From Bifidobacterium rousetti (GTDB lineage Bacteria; Actinomycetota; Actinomycetes; Actinomycetales; Bifidobacteriaceae): a stretch of 64,000 nucleotides of DNA. Made by a program: the position numbers and the translations under genes. The DNA is taken from the NCBI RefSeq assembly GCF_008698235.1, contig NZ_PEBH01000004.1, positions 154,544 to 218,543 on the forward strand, read 5' to 3'. Positions 54,079 to 62,702 of this stretch are shown one piece after another. The notes beneath the pieces were generated by a model. The model was not told the origin of the DNA. It ran no database searches and was given only the letters and a program-made list of their open reading frames with translations. Every line of letters starts with the position of its first letter. Position 1 is the stretch's first letter.

Positions 54079-55722
54079 ATGAACGAGGACATGAAGAACC
54101 TGCATATGCGCCGCAAGCCCGAGGTGCTCGCCCCGGCCGGCAATCTGAGGGGCCTGAAGACGGCCGTCGACTACGGCGCGGACGCCGTGTACTGCGGCGG
54201 CAAGGCGTTCGGCATGCGAAGCGCCCCGAAGAACCTGAGCCTCGCCGACTTCGAGGAGGGCGCCCGCTACGCCCACGAACGCGGCTCCCGCGTCTACGTG
54301 ACCCTGAACGTGCTGCCCCGCAACGCCGAGGTCGAGGCGATGCGCGACTACATCGGCCAGTTGAAGGACACCGGCATCGACGCGATGATCGTCACCGACA
54401 TCGGCGTCATGATGATGGCCCATCAGATCGCGCCCGACGTCGAGCTGCACGTCTCCACGCAGGCCGGCGTCACCAACTACGGCGCCGCGCAGGCCCTCTA
54501 CGAGTTCGGCGCGCGACGTGTCGTGCTTGCGCGCGAGATGGATCTTGAGGCCGTGCGCGACATCCGCGCCCGCATCCCCGATGACATGGACATCGAATGT
54601 TTCGTCCACGGCGCGATGTGCATGGCGTTCTCCGGCCGATGCCTGTTCTCCAACTACCTGACCGGCCGCGACGGCAATCACGGCGAATGCGCACAGCCCT
54701 GCCGCTGGAAGTATTCGATCGTCGAGGAGAAGCGCCCCGGCCAGTACTTCCCGATCGAGCAGACCGAGGAGGGCGCGTACCTGTTCAACTCGCAGGACAT
54801 GTGCATGCTCGACCACATCGACGACCTGATCGACTCCGGCGCGACGAGCCTCAAGATCGAGGGCCGCTCCAAGTCCGCCTACTACATCGCCGCGATGACC
54901 AACGCCTACAAGACCGCCGTCAACGAGTACATGGTCCAGCGCGGGTTCGAGAGCGTCGACGGCACGGTCCTGAAGCCGTTCCGCGACCGTGTGATCCGCG
55001 AGAGCGACCCCGACTACGCCGCATCGATCGGCGAGACGCCCGATCGCATCGAGCGCGACGCCGACAAGGCGTTCGCCGGCGTGCCCGGCGGTGACATCGG
55101 ACTGGAGTTCGCGGGTGATTCCGCACCGGCCGATCCGGCCGATCCGGATAGGACCGCGCCGGCCGAGGACGCCGCGGCCCGCTCGGCCGGCGGCGCCGAA
55201 CTCGACGAGCTGAGCTACAAGGCCCGCTCCGCCCGACGCAAGTCGAACACGCGCGAGGAGATCCTGCCCGAAGGCTGGCATCACGCGAAGGTCCGCCCCG
55301 CCGAACACGTCACCCTGCCCGACTGGCTCCTCGAGGAGCCCGACAAGGTCGCCCACCGCGACTACTCCACCGGCTTCTACTACCCTGAGCACAAGGTCAC
55401 GCAGAACACCAACCGCTCCGCCTACTTCCGCGCGTGGATGGTCGTCGGCGAGGTGCTTTCGTGGAGTCCCGAGCGCGGCGGACGCGTCACCATCATGAGC
55501 CGCAACAAGATCGAACCCGGTCAGCTCGTCGAATTCCTGCTGCCCGGCGAGCCGCCGCTCGTCTACACCGTGCCGGACCGCGGCCTCGAGGACGCCGACG
55601 GCGTGCCGGTTTCGGCGATCAACAACCCCGCGCACGTCTTCTCGCTGCCCTGCCCGCACGAGGTGCCGGTCAACGCCGCGATCCGCTCGCGCACGAAGAA
55701 GCCGACCCTCAAGGCCGAATAA
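54079..55722 (+). CDS. U32-family peptidase/tRNA-hydroxylation protein
   Basis: Protein of 547 residues. PEVLAPAGNLRGLKTAVDYG and the Cys-rich block CLFSNYLTGRDGNHGECAQP identify U32 proteins (YegQ/TrhP type), now known in E. coli as required for tRNA 5-hydroxyuridine formation. Residues 337-407 are an Asp/Ala/Pro-rich insertion. The ATG at 54079 has no strong ribosome site; TACACT at 54064 is placed so near the start that a leaderless transcript is possible. The following PgeF-like gene is 60 bases away. Confidence 0.88.
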   Translation: MNEDMKNLHMRRKPEVLAPAGNLRGLKTAVDYGADAVYCGGKAFGMRSAPKNLSLADFEEGARYAHERGSRVYVTLNVLPRNAEVEAMRDYIGQLKDTGIDAMIVTDIGVMMMAHQIAPDVELHVSTQAGVTNYGAAQALYEFGARRVVLAREMDLEAVRDIRARIPDDMDIECFVHGAMCMAFSGRCLFSNYLTGRDGNHGECAQPCRWKYSIVEEKRPGQYFPIEQTEEGAYLFNSQDMCMLDHIDDLIDSGATSLKIEGRSKSAYYIAAMTNAYKTAVNEYMVQRGFESVDGTVLKPFRDRVIRESDPDYAASIGETPDRIERDADKAFAGVPGGDIGLEFAGDSAPADPADPDRTAPAEDAAARSAGGAELDELSYKARSARRKSNTREEILPEGWHHAKVRPAEHVTLPDWLLEEPDKVAHRDYSTGFYYPEHKVTQNTNRSAYFRAWMVVGEVLSWSPERGGRVTIMSRNKIEPGQLVEFLLPGEPPLVYTVPDRGLEDADGVPVSAINNPAHVFSLPCPHEVPVNAAIRSRTKKPTLKAE

Positions 55723-55782
55723 CCCCGCGATCGCAACGACTCCAACGACCTCAACGACTTCAAGGACCGCAAGGAGAATGTC

Positions 55783-56763
55783 ATGACCGAATACGACGAC
55801 AACGCCATCATCGACTCCAACAAGATCAGCTCCACCGACCGCGACGGCCGTCCGATCCCGGTGACCATCCCGATCGCGCTCGCGCCGGGCGTCACCGTCG
55901 TCTACACCACCAGACTCGGCGGCCTGAGCGCCGGCGACTACGGCAACCTCAACCTCGGAGGCAAGTCGGGCGACGACCCCGAGGCCGTGCTCTCCAATCG
56001 CATCGCCCTGTCCGAGGCGATCGGCGCGCAGCTTTCGCTCGTCTCGCAGGTCCACTCCGGCGTCGCCGTCGACGTGGACAGCGCCTTCGAGATCAACACC
56101 CCGTTCGGCTTCGACGTCTCCGGTGCGAGCGGCACGGACGGCGTGCAGGTCAAGGAGGCCGACGGCCAGGTGACCTCGCGCCGGGGCGTCGCCCTCGGCA
56201 TGTTCGCCGCCGACTGCCTGCCCGTCCTCCTCGCCGACCCCGAAACCGGCATCATCGGCGCCGCCCACTGCGGCCGCCGCGGCCTCGAGAAGGGCGTGAT
56301 CGGCGCGACCGTCGACCTGATGAAGCTGAAGGGCGCCGACCCGAGCCGCATCGTCGCCACGCTCGGCCCCCGCATCTGCGGCGACTGCTACGAGGTGGGC
56401 GACGAGATCGCCGACACGTTCGAAAAGCGATTCCCCCTGACGAAGACCACGACCCGGTTCGGCGGCGCCGGCATCGACATCGCCGAGGCCGCGATGATCG
56501 ACCTCGCCTTCGCCGGCGTCAGCCACGTCGTCGACTCGATGCCGCGCGTCCACGCCGCCACCGAATACCTCGAGGACGACGCCGAGCTCGCCGAACTGTG
56601 CCGCACCGACGGCGAGGGCCCGGTCTCGCTCGCCGAGCGCATCGGCGCGATCAGCCACTCGATGTGCACGCTCGAGAACCCGCTGTGGTACTCCCACCGC
56701 CGCGCCGCGAAGGCCGGCAAAACGCACGAAGGCCGCCTCCTCGCCCTCATCCTGCGTCACTAG
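55783..56763 (+). CDS. PgeF/YfiH-type multicopper-like protein
   Basis: Protein of 326 residues with the laccase-domain blocks QVHSGVAV, MFAADCLPVLL and GAAHCGRRGLEKGV: two His and one Cys at the zinc-binding active site. In E. coli the protein (PgeF) edits peptidoglycan by removing L-Ser incorporated in place of L-Ala. The ATG at 55783 has AAGGAG. The N-terminal ~25 residues are unlike the family. Located downstream of the U32 gene, probably in one transcript. Confidence 0.9.
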   Translation: MTEYDDNAIIDSNKISSTDRDGRPIPVTIPIALAPGVTVVYTTRLGGLSAGDYGNLNLGGKSGDDPEAVLSNRIALSEAIGAQLSLVSQVHSGVAVDVDSAFEINTPFGFDVSGASGTDGVQVKEADGQVTSRRGVALGMFAADCLPVLLADPETGIIGAAHCGRRGLEKGVIGATVDLMKLKGADPSRIVATLGPRICGDCYEVGDEIADTFEKRFPLTKTTTRFGGAGIDIAEAAMIDLAFAGVSHVVDSMPRVHAATEYLEDDAELAELCRTDGEGPVSLAERIGAISHSMCTLENPLWYSHRRAAKAGKTHEGRLLALILRH

Positions 56764-56895
56764 TGCTTTCCTCGGCCTCTCTGCCTTGGCCTTGACAGGA
56801 CCGCGGGGGGGTGATGATTGGTGTCGTGAGGGAAGACGACGTGGTGGTTTGACGCGGTCTTCGGTCGGACCATGGTGGTCCGCGCACGCTCGGCT

Positions 56896-56907
56896 GTGAG
56901 CGCTCAC
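56896..56907. promoter_or_regulatory. LacI-type operator of the secreted protein gene
   Basis: Perfect palindrome GTGAGCGCTCAC, the core of the ideal lac operator. It lies 22 bases before the start codon, so binding would block initiation of transcription or translation directly. The preceding 130 bases hold no other clear motif. Confidence 0.7.
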
Positions 56908-56928
56908 GTATTGGAAGGGACTCGGAGC

Positions 56929-59900
56929 ATGAATCCGAAGAGAAACCTATCCCGGGCCATGGCGGCCTTGGCCGCGGCTGTCACGGCGTTGACCGGCATG
57001 TTCGCGGTGGGATCCGCCGCAAGTGCCGCACAGGCCGCGCAGGGCTGTGTGGCCTCGAAGTACGCCGCCGGGAATTTCATCAACATCACCGCGCCGGACG
57101 TGAACCAGCTGCTGACGTCCGAGAAGGACTCGTATGGCGACGCTCGGGCGCGTACGTTCAGGTTCGTCAAGATCGCGGACTACGTGTTTGACGCGAACGG
57201 CACCCTCACGGGGTTCAAGTCGGGCCATTACGACGAGGGCGTGGTGATCGGCAGCGACGGCAAGGACAGCACGGGGGCCAACCGCGGCATGTATTCGTGG
57301 GACCTCGCCGCGTGGCCGTTGCAACTGCACAACGGGAAGGGTGATTTCGCCGAGGGGTACGTGTACGACCAGTCGGGCGAGGATCCTATGCAATGGATGT
57401 CCGAGCACCTGCTGTCGGATTCCGCGAAGGTCCGCCAGTTCGTTGACGCCATCGACGAGACCAACTTCGCGACCAAGGACGAGAACGGCAAGGAGATCGG
57501 CCGTGTGTCCGATTACGTCACGTCGGGCGGCATCGTTCACGATCCGGCGAGACAGCCGTATGCCGCGATCAGCCGGTACAACGACGGCACAGGTCAGCTG
57601 CAGTACCCGCTTGCCGAGCCGGGCATGTACCTCGCGTATGACACCAGCGGCGAGCAGAAGATCGGCGGGGCCACGTATTCGGCGAGCAAGCCGCTGCTCA
57701 TCGGCACGAAACTCACCCAATCCCCGGAGAACTGCCTCCCGGCCGTCTACGGGTCGACGCAGATCGCGAACACGGGCACCCCCGAGGAGAAGCCGAAGGG
57801 TTCGTTCAGCTTCTATGTGAAGGACGACAAGGGCGCCGTCCTGGAGGGCGCGAAGTTCGCGATCTCCAGGACAGTCGACGGCGTCAGGAAGTACGGGCGC
57901 ATCGACAACGGCAAGTGGGTCTTCGACCGTGACTCCGTCGACGCCCTCGGCGAGAACGACATCCGCGTCAGCGGCGCCGATGGAACGGTCCTGTTCCCGT
58001 TCGTGGAGTCCGGCGACTACACGGTCGAGGAGACGAGCGCGCCCGCGGGCTACGGGGACGCCCTCGTCACCTTCGACGTCACCGTCAACGCCTTCACGGT
58101 CGGCGCGGGCACGTCCCTGACCTACGAGGCCACGCCGGGAACCGGTTTGACCGGCGAGGACAACATGCATCAGGATGGCAAATTCGACGCGAAACTGACG
58201 GTCGTCAACGCCAAGGCGAAGTCGAACAAGACCGCTCTTGACGAGGCGGTCAAGAAGGCCGAGGGGCTGAAGGAGCCGGAGTACACGCCCGACTCGTGGA
58301 AGACCCTCCAGGACGCGTTGGCCAAGGCCAAGCAAGTGCAGGCGGACAAGGACGCCGACCAGAAGGCGGTCGACGACGCCGTCAAGGCGTTGAACGCCGC
58401 CATCGACGCGTTGGAGAAGCCGCGGATGCCCGTCAGGTTCTACGTGAAGGACGAGAACGGCAAGGGCCTCGCCGGCGCCGGTTTCGTCGTCTCCAAGGAC
58501 GGCAAGTACGGCAGGTACGCCGACGGCAAGTGGGTGTTCGACAAGGCGAACGCCACCGACGAGGGCGTGACCGTCGAAAGCAGCAAGATCGACACCAGTG
58601 ACAACTTGGGCGACGCGTTCACCGAATTCCCGGACCTCGAGACCGGCGACTACACGATTGAACAGGTCACGGCACCCAAGGGGTACGAGAACCCCAAGGT
58701 GAGGTTCACCGTCGCGTTCAGGGCGTTCCCGCAGGACGGTGGCATCTCCATGGAATACGAGACCACGGTCGACAGGGGATCCGAACAGTACGTGACCGGC
58801 AAGGACTACGACAATGACGGTCTCATCGACCATGCGCTTAGCGTCAGGAACGACAAGACCGCAACCCCGTCCGTGGACAAGACCAAGCTCGACGCGGCGG
58901 TCAAGAAGGCCGAAGGCCTGAAGCAGTCGGAGTACACGTCCGACTCGTGGAAGGCCCTTCAGGACGCGTTGGCCAAGGCCAAGCAAGTGCAGGCGGACAA
59001 GGACGCCGGCCAGAAGACGGTCGACGACGCCGTCAAGGCGTTGAACGACGCCATCGACGGTCTGCGGCAGCTGACCGGCACGCTTGTGTTCCACACGGTC
59101 GATGATGCGACCCCGTCTAAGGCGTTGAACGGCGTGGGCTTCATTATCGCACAGAAGCAGGCCGATGGTTCGTACAAGTACGGTCGCATCACCAGTTCGG
59201 CGTGGGCGTTCGACAAGGATTCCGCGACGGATCCGGCCGTGTCGGTCCGGACCTCGCAGGACTGGCCGATCCTCAACGGCGACGGCACCTCCGCGACCGA
59301 TCCCGGCCGTGTCCAGTTCAACTGGCTGCCGGCCGGTGAATACCGGATCGAACAGGTCAAGGCACCCGAAGGCTATGACAACGCCGGCGTCAGGTTCGAC
59401 GTGACCACCAGCATCACCGCCGGCGGTTCGTTCTCCTTCGAGGCCAAGGCCCAGCAGGGCAGCGAGGGCTTCCTGTCCGGTGACGACAAGGACAAGGACG
59501 GTTCCATCGACGGCAATCTCACGGTCAGGAACGACAAGGCCGCGACCCCGTCCGTGGACAAGACCAAGCTCGACGCGGCGGTCAAGAAGGCCGAGGGCTT
59601 GAAGGAGTCGGAGTACACGTCCGACTCGTGGAAGGCCCTTCAGGACGCGTTGGCCAAGGCCAAGGGCGTGCAGAAGGACGACAAGGCCGACCAGAAGGCG
59701 GTCGACTCCGCGGCCAAGGCGCTGAACGACGCCATCAACGCGTTGAAGAAGCCCACGCCGTCCTACCCGTCCGGTCCGTCGACCCCGTCCCAGCCTGTGG
59801 GCCTTCAGGTCGTGTACAAGCCGAACAAGCTTGAGTACAGGATCGGCGAGCAGTTCGACGCCACCGTCATGGTGGTCAGGTACCGTGGCAGCACCCTCAC

Positions 59901-60432
59901 CCCCGACCAGTACACGGTGGCCCTCGACACCTCCAAGCCGGGCAAGGTGAAGGTGTTCATCACCCTGAACTCCGACCCGACGAAGGCGACTTCGTTCGAG
60001 GTGACGGTCGTCATCTCCGATGTGCAGGTGCATCGCCTGTACAATCCGCGTAGCGGCGAGCACTTCTATGTGTCGAGCGAGAACGAGTACAACGCGCTGA
60101 TCAAGTCGGGCCAGTGGCGTGATGAGGGCATCGGGTTCACGATGGTCGACTACGGCACGCCTGTGTACCGCCTGTACAACCCCGGTGGCAAGCATTTGTT
60201 CACGACGTCCGTCAAGGAGCGTGACGTGCTGATCGGGGCCAACTGGAATTACGAGGGTGTCGCGTTCTACGTGCCTGAGTCGTCGGACGGTTCCGGTGAT
60301 TCCGCCGTGAAGGTGCATCGCCTGTACAATCCGGGTAATGGCGATCATCTGCTGACCACTTCGGCGAACGAGCGTGGTGTGCTGGTGATGCATGGTTGGC
60401 GTGACGAGGGCACCGCCTTCACCGCCAGGTAA
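56929..60432 (+). CDS. Large secreted repeat protein (pilin-like, FIVAR, DUF5648)
   Basis: Secreted protein of 1,167 residues with a signal peptide (AAAVTALTGMFAVGSAASA). After an N-terminal domain of about 240 residues come three SpaA-like beta domains (about 290-425, 501-640, 717-865) alternating with three FIVAR helical repeats (434-497, 651-713, 878-939), a linker with an Ig-like domain (950-1030), and three DUF5648 repeats of about 48 residues (RLYNPRSGEHFY, RLYNPGGKHLF, RLYNPGNGDHLL). No LPXTG or C-terminal membrane anchor, so it is released or bound non-covalently. ATG 56929 after GGAAGGGA. The LacI-type operator upstream suggests carbohydrate control. Likely adhesin or glycan-binding. 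Confidence 0.88.
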   Translation: MNPKRNLSRAMAALAAAVTALTGMFAVGSAASAAQAAQGCVASKYAAGNFINITAPDVNQLLTSEKDSYGDARARTFRFVKIADYVFDANGTLTGFKSGHYDEGVVIGSDGKDSTGANRGMYSWDLAAWPLQLHNGKGDFAEGYVYDQSGEDPMQWMSEHLLSDSAKVRQFVDAIDETNFATKDENGKEIGRVSDYVTSGGIVHDPARQPYAAISRYNDGTGQLQYPLAEPGMYLAYDTSGEQKIGGATYSASKPLLIGTKLTQSPENCLPAVYGSTQIANTGTPEEKPKGSFSFYVKDDKGAVLEGAKFAISRTVDGVRKYGRIDNGKWVFDRDSVDALGENDIRVSGADGTVLFPFVESGDYTVEETSAPAGYGDALVTFDVTVNAFTVGAGTSLTYEATPGTGLTGEDNMHQDGKFDAKLTVVNAKAKSNKTALDEAVKKAEGLKEPEYTPDSWKTLQDALAKAKQVQADKDADQKAVDDAVKALNAAIDALEKPRMPVRFYVKDENGKGLAGAGFVVSKDGKYGRYADGKWVFDKANATDEGVTVESSKIDTSDNLGDAFTEFPDLETGDYTIEQVTAPKGYENPKVRFTVAFRAFPQDGGISMEYETTVDRGSEQYVTGKDYDNDGLIDHALSVRNDKTATPSVDKTKLDAAVKKAEGLKQSEYTSDSWKALQDALAKAKQVQADKDAGQKTVDDAVKALNDAIDGLRQLTGTLVFHTVDDATPSKALNGVGFIIAQKQADGSYKYGRITSSAWAFDKDSATDPAVSVRTSQDWPILNGDGTSATDPGRVQFNWLPAGEYRIEQVKAPEGYDNAGVRFDVTTSITAGGSFSFEAKAQQGSEGFLSGDDKDKDGSIDGNLTVRNDKAATPSVDKTKLDAAVKKAEGLKESEYTSDSWKALQDALAKAKGVQKDDKADQKAVDSAAKALNDAINALKKPTPSYPSGPSTPSQPVGLQVVYKPNKLEYRIGEQFDATVMVVRYRGSTLTPDQYTVALDTSKPGKVKVFITLNSDPTKATSFEVTVVISDVQVHRLYNPRSGEHFYVSSENEYNALIKSGQWRDEGIGFTMVDYGTPVYRLYNPGGKHLFTTSVKERDVLIGANWNYEGVAFYVPESSDGSGDSAVKVHRLYNPGNGDHLLTTSANERGVLVMHGWRDEGTAFTAR

Positions 60433-60453
60433 CCCGTAGCATCGGGTTCCATC

Positions 60454-60500
60454 AGGCCTCGGTTTCCGTGCGATTCGCACGGTGCCGGGGCCTTCTTGGT
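60454..60500 (+). terminator. Terminator after the secreted protein gene
   Basis: AGGCCTCGG pairs with CCGGGGCCT around an inner CGTGCGATTCGCACG hairpin, followed by TCTTGGTTGT. Confidence 0.7.
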
Positions 60501-60511
60501 TGTATCGGCGA

Positions 60512-60708
60512 GAGGTGTGTGTTGGTTGGTGCCGTGTTCGTCTCTCTGGAGCGCTCCCAGTGAGAGGTGTGTGCGGAGCGGTGACGGGAATGTCTCGCGG
60601 GGGCAGAGGCTGGCGGGAGGTGTGCGTGGGGTGATGACCGGTTTCTCTCACTGAATCGCGATCAAAGAGAGATGTATGCAGGATGCTGACGGAAATGTCT
60701 CGCGAGAA
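60512..60708. repeat. 52-bp degenerate tandem repeat, four units
   Basis: GAGGTG-like words at 60512, 60564, 60617 and 60669 (52, 53 and 52 bases apart), each followed exactly 29 bases later by TCTC. The unit could fold into GAGA / TCTC stems. The array sits in the 600-base gap before the IspD gene; nothing else in it is coding. Confidence 0.65.
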
Positions 60709-60741
60709 TATCCCGACAGGCTGGGAAGCTACCCACGAACG

Positions 60742-60869
60742 GTATGGGGATTGCCCGCCGTGAGGAATCCCCATACGGGGAGTTCCCGTAACCTGACGTT
60801 TCTCGCCGATTCAGCCCTCTCTGATGGGACATTGCCGTGAAGCAAACAGCAGAGCTGTTTGTAGGCAAT
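60742..60869. other. Structured intergenic segment with two hairpins
   Basis: Perfect 11-bp repeat GTATGGGGATT / AATCCCCATAC (60742, 60766) and a nested hairpin at 60831-60869: ATTGCC / GGCAAT around CAAACAGC / GCTGTTTG. A minus-strand frame covering it (about 90 residues, Cys-rich) lacks a ribosome site and is not called as a gene. Confidence 0.5.
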
Positions 60870-61036
60870 GTACGAACCGACAGGCGAGCTGGCAAACGTG
60901 CGCAGCGCGTCCATAATCGCGGATGGGCTGTCAGCGAAGCTGACTGGGGGAGAGAAGGTATCCGCGTACACATTCCGTGCAGACACCGTGACCCGGCTCA
61001 CACCCGGCCGCCCCTCGTTCTACGGTTGGAGTCATT

Positions 61037-61858
61037 ATGACCGAGAGAGAACACACAACCCCAGTCCCCGTCGTCGCCGTGGTCCTCGCCGCCGGTTTCG
61101 GCACGCGATTCGACCCCGACAACCCCAAGCAGCTCGTCTCCGTCGGCGGCAAGCCGATCGTGTGCTGGAGCATCGAGGCGTTCGAGCGTTGCGAGCGCGT
61201 CACCGACATCGTCGTGGTCGTCAACGAAAAGGTGCGCGGTACCGTCGAGGAGCTGATCGAGGAAGCCGGGTACGGCAAGGTCCGCGTCGTCATCGACGGT
61301 GGCGCCGAACGCGTCGACAGCACCGCCGCCGCGCTGGCCATGCTCTCGCAGGCCGGTATCCCGGGAGACGCGAAGATCCTCATCCACGACGCCGTCCGCC
61401 CGTTCGTCGCGCCGTCCGCCATCGACGGGTCGATCGACGCGCTCGACCAATTCAACGCCGCGACCGTCGCGTTCGCGTCCACCGACACGATCCTCCTGAC
61501 CGACGATCTGGGCGATTGCAAGGTCGTCCGATCCGTGCCAGACCGCCCGAACACGTTCCGCGCGCAGACGCCGCAGTCGTTCCGATTCGAGACGATCCGC
61601 CACGCCTACGAACTGGCGTCCGCCGACCCGGACTTCCATCCGACCGACGACACGCGCGTCGTCGTCGACTACCTGCCCGACGAGCCGGTGGCGATCGTCG
61701 CCGGCGCCGAGACGAACCTCAAGATCACGACGATGGCCGACATCCCCGTGGCCGAACGCATCGCCGCCGATCTGATGCACCACATGACCAAGGAGGAGGC
61801 CAAGGCGCGCATGCACGCGCTGCTGAGCGGCGCCGCGGCGCAGATGGCCCGCCGGTAG
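61037..61858 (+). CDS. ispD: 2-C-methyl-D-erythritol 4-phosphate cytidylyltransferase
   Basis: Cytidylyltransferase of 273 residues. AAGFGTRFDPDNPKQL is the nucleotide-binding loop and VIDGGAERVDSTAAAL and ILIHDAVRPFV are IspD blocks. It forms CDP-ME in the MEP isoprenoid pathway. Related TarI-type enzymes act on ribitol phosphate; I favour IspD because the RPFV and DS motifs match. A C-terminal helical extension of about 30 residues is present. The ATG at 61037 lacks a strong ribosome site, so the start is less sure. Confidence 0.88.
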   Translation: MTEREHTTPVPVVAVVLAAGFGTRFDPDNPKQLVSVGGKPIVCWSIEAFERCERVTDIVVVVNEKVRGTVEELIEEAGYGKVRVVIDGGAERVDSTAAALAMLSQAGIPGDAKILIHDAVRPFVAPSAIDGSIDALDQFNAATVAFASTDTILLTDDLGDCKVVRSVPDRPNTFRAQTPQSFRFETIRHAYELASADPDFHPTDDTRVVVDYLPDEPVAIVAGAETNLKITTMADIPVAERIAADLMHHMTKEEAKARMHALLSGAAAQMARR

Positions 61859-61885
61859 CGGAGTCCCGCAGGTAGACTGGAAGCC

Positions 61886-62542
61886 ATGCAGCAGCTCAGT
61901 GTCGTGATCTCCGGCTTCGACCATTACGAGGACGTCCGCATCAACCCGTCCTACGAGGTGCCCAAGGCCCTCGCGGCCAAGGGCGTGGACGGCCTCGACG
62001 ACGTGGAGCTCACCATCAGCGCGGTGAGCCTGCCCGTCAGCTTCGCGAAGGCGTGGCCGACGCTGCGCGAGACCATCGAGGCCACGCATCCGAACATCGT
62101 CATCGCCACAGGCCTCAAGCACGCGGCCCGCGGCGTGATGCTCGAACGCTGCGCCACGAACCTGATGGACGCCGCCAGGCCGGACGTCGACAACGTGACG
62201 CCGCGTCGCGCGCCGATCGATCCGGACGGTCCGGCCGCGTACTGGACGCGTCTGCCGTTGCGTTCGATCCTCGCCGATTTCACGCGCGACGGCATCCCCG
62301 CCACCCTGAGTTCCGACGCCGGCACGTTCGTGTGCAACTCGCTGTTCTACAACCTGCTCAACTGGGCGTCCGGCCAGGAGAAGGTGCTCGCCGGGTTCGT
62401 GAGCTTCCCGCTGATCAACGAGTCGCGTCACCCGCAGCACGGCCTGCCGCTGCGTCACCTCGTCACCGCCGGCGCCGACGTCGTGCGCGACAGCGTGCGC
62501 TACTACCGACGCCCCACGTCGGGCGACATTCTGATCGCCTGA
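61886..62542 (+). CDS. Pyrrolidone-carboxylate peptidase-like protein lacking the catalytic histidine
   Basis: Protein of 218 residues homologous to Pcp (peptidase C15): ISGFDHYEDVRINPSYEVPK, GPAAYWTRLPL, AGTFVCNSLFY. Catalytic Glu87 (LERCATN) and Cys150 are present. The third residue of the triad, His in the GFIHIPY block, is replaced by Ser173 (AGFVSFPLINE). Nearby His residues (SRHPQHGLP) might or might not substitute. Expected role of a working Pcp is removal of N-terminal pyroglutamate. It follows ispD by 27 bases and may be cotranscribed. Confidence 0.85.
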   Translation: MQQLSVVISGFDHYEDVRINPSYEVPKALAAKGVDGLDDVELTISAVSLPVSFAKAWPTLRETIEATHPNIVIATGLKHAARGVMLERCATNLMDAARPDVDNVTPRRAPIDPDGPAAYWTRLPLRSILADFTRDGIPATLSSDAGTFVCNSLFYNLLNWASGQEKVLAGFVSFPLINESRHPQHGLPLRHLVTAGADVVRDSVRYYRRPTSGDILIA

Positions 62543-62702
62543 TCGCGGGGCCCCGTCCCACTCGAACAAAAATGGATGAAGCTGTGTGAATCACAGTCGA
62601 TCACTGCCTGTTCCCGGCGTGTTTGGGCTACGATGCTGAAAGCGTACGGGCCCGTATCGGACGGGGCGGAAGCGACGTGTGCAGCCGAAAGGAAGAGGGA
62701 CA

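Noticed and set aside
60729..61001. A 90-residue minus-strand frame in the region before ispD
   Set aside because: No ribosome site; it runs through two strong hairpins, so a structural or repeat explanation is better.
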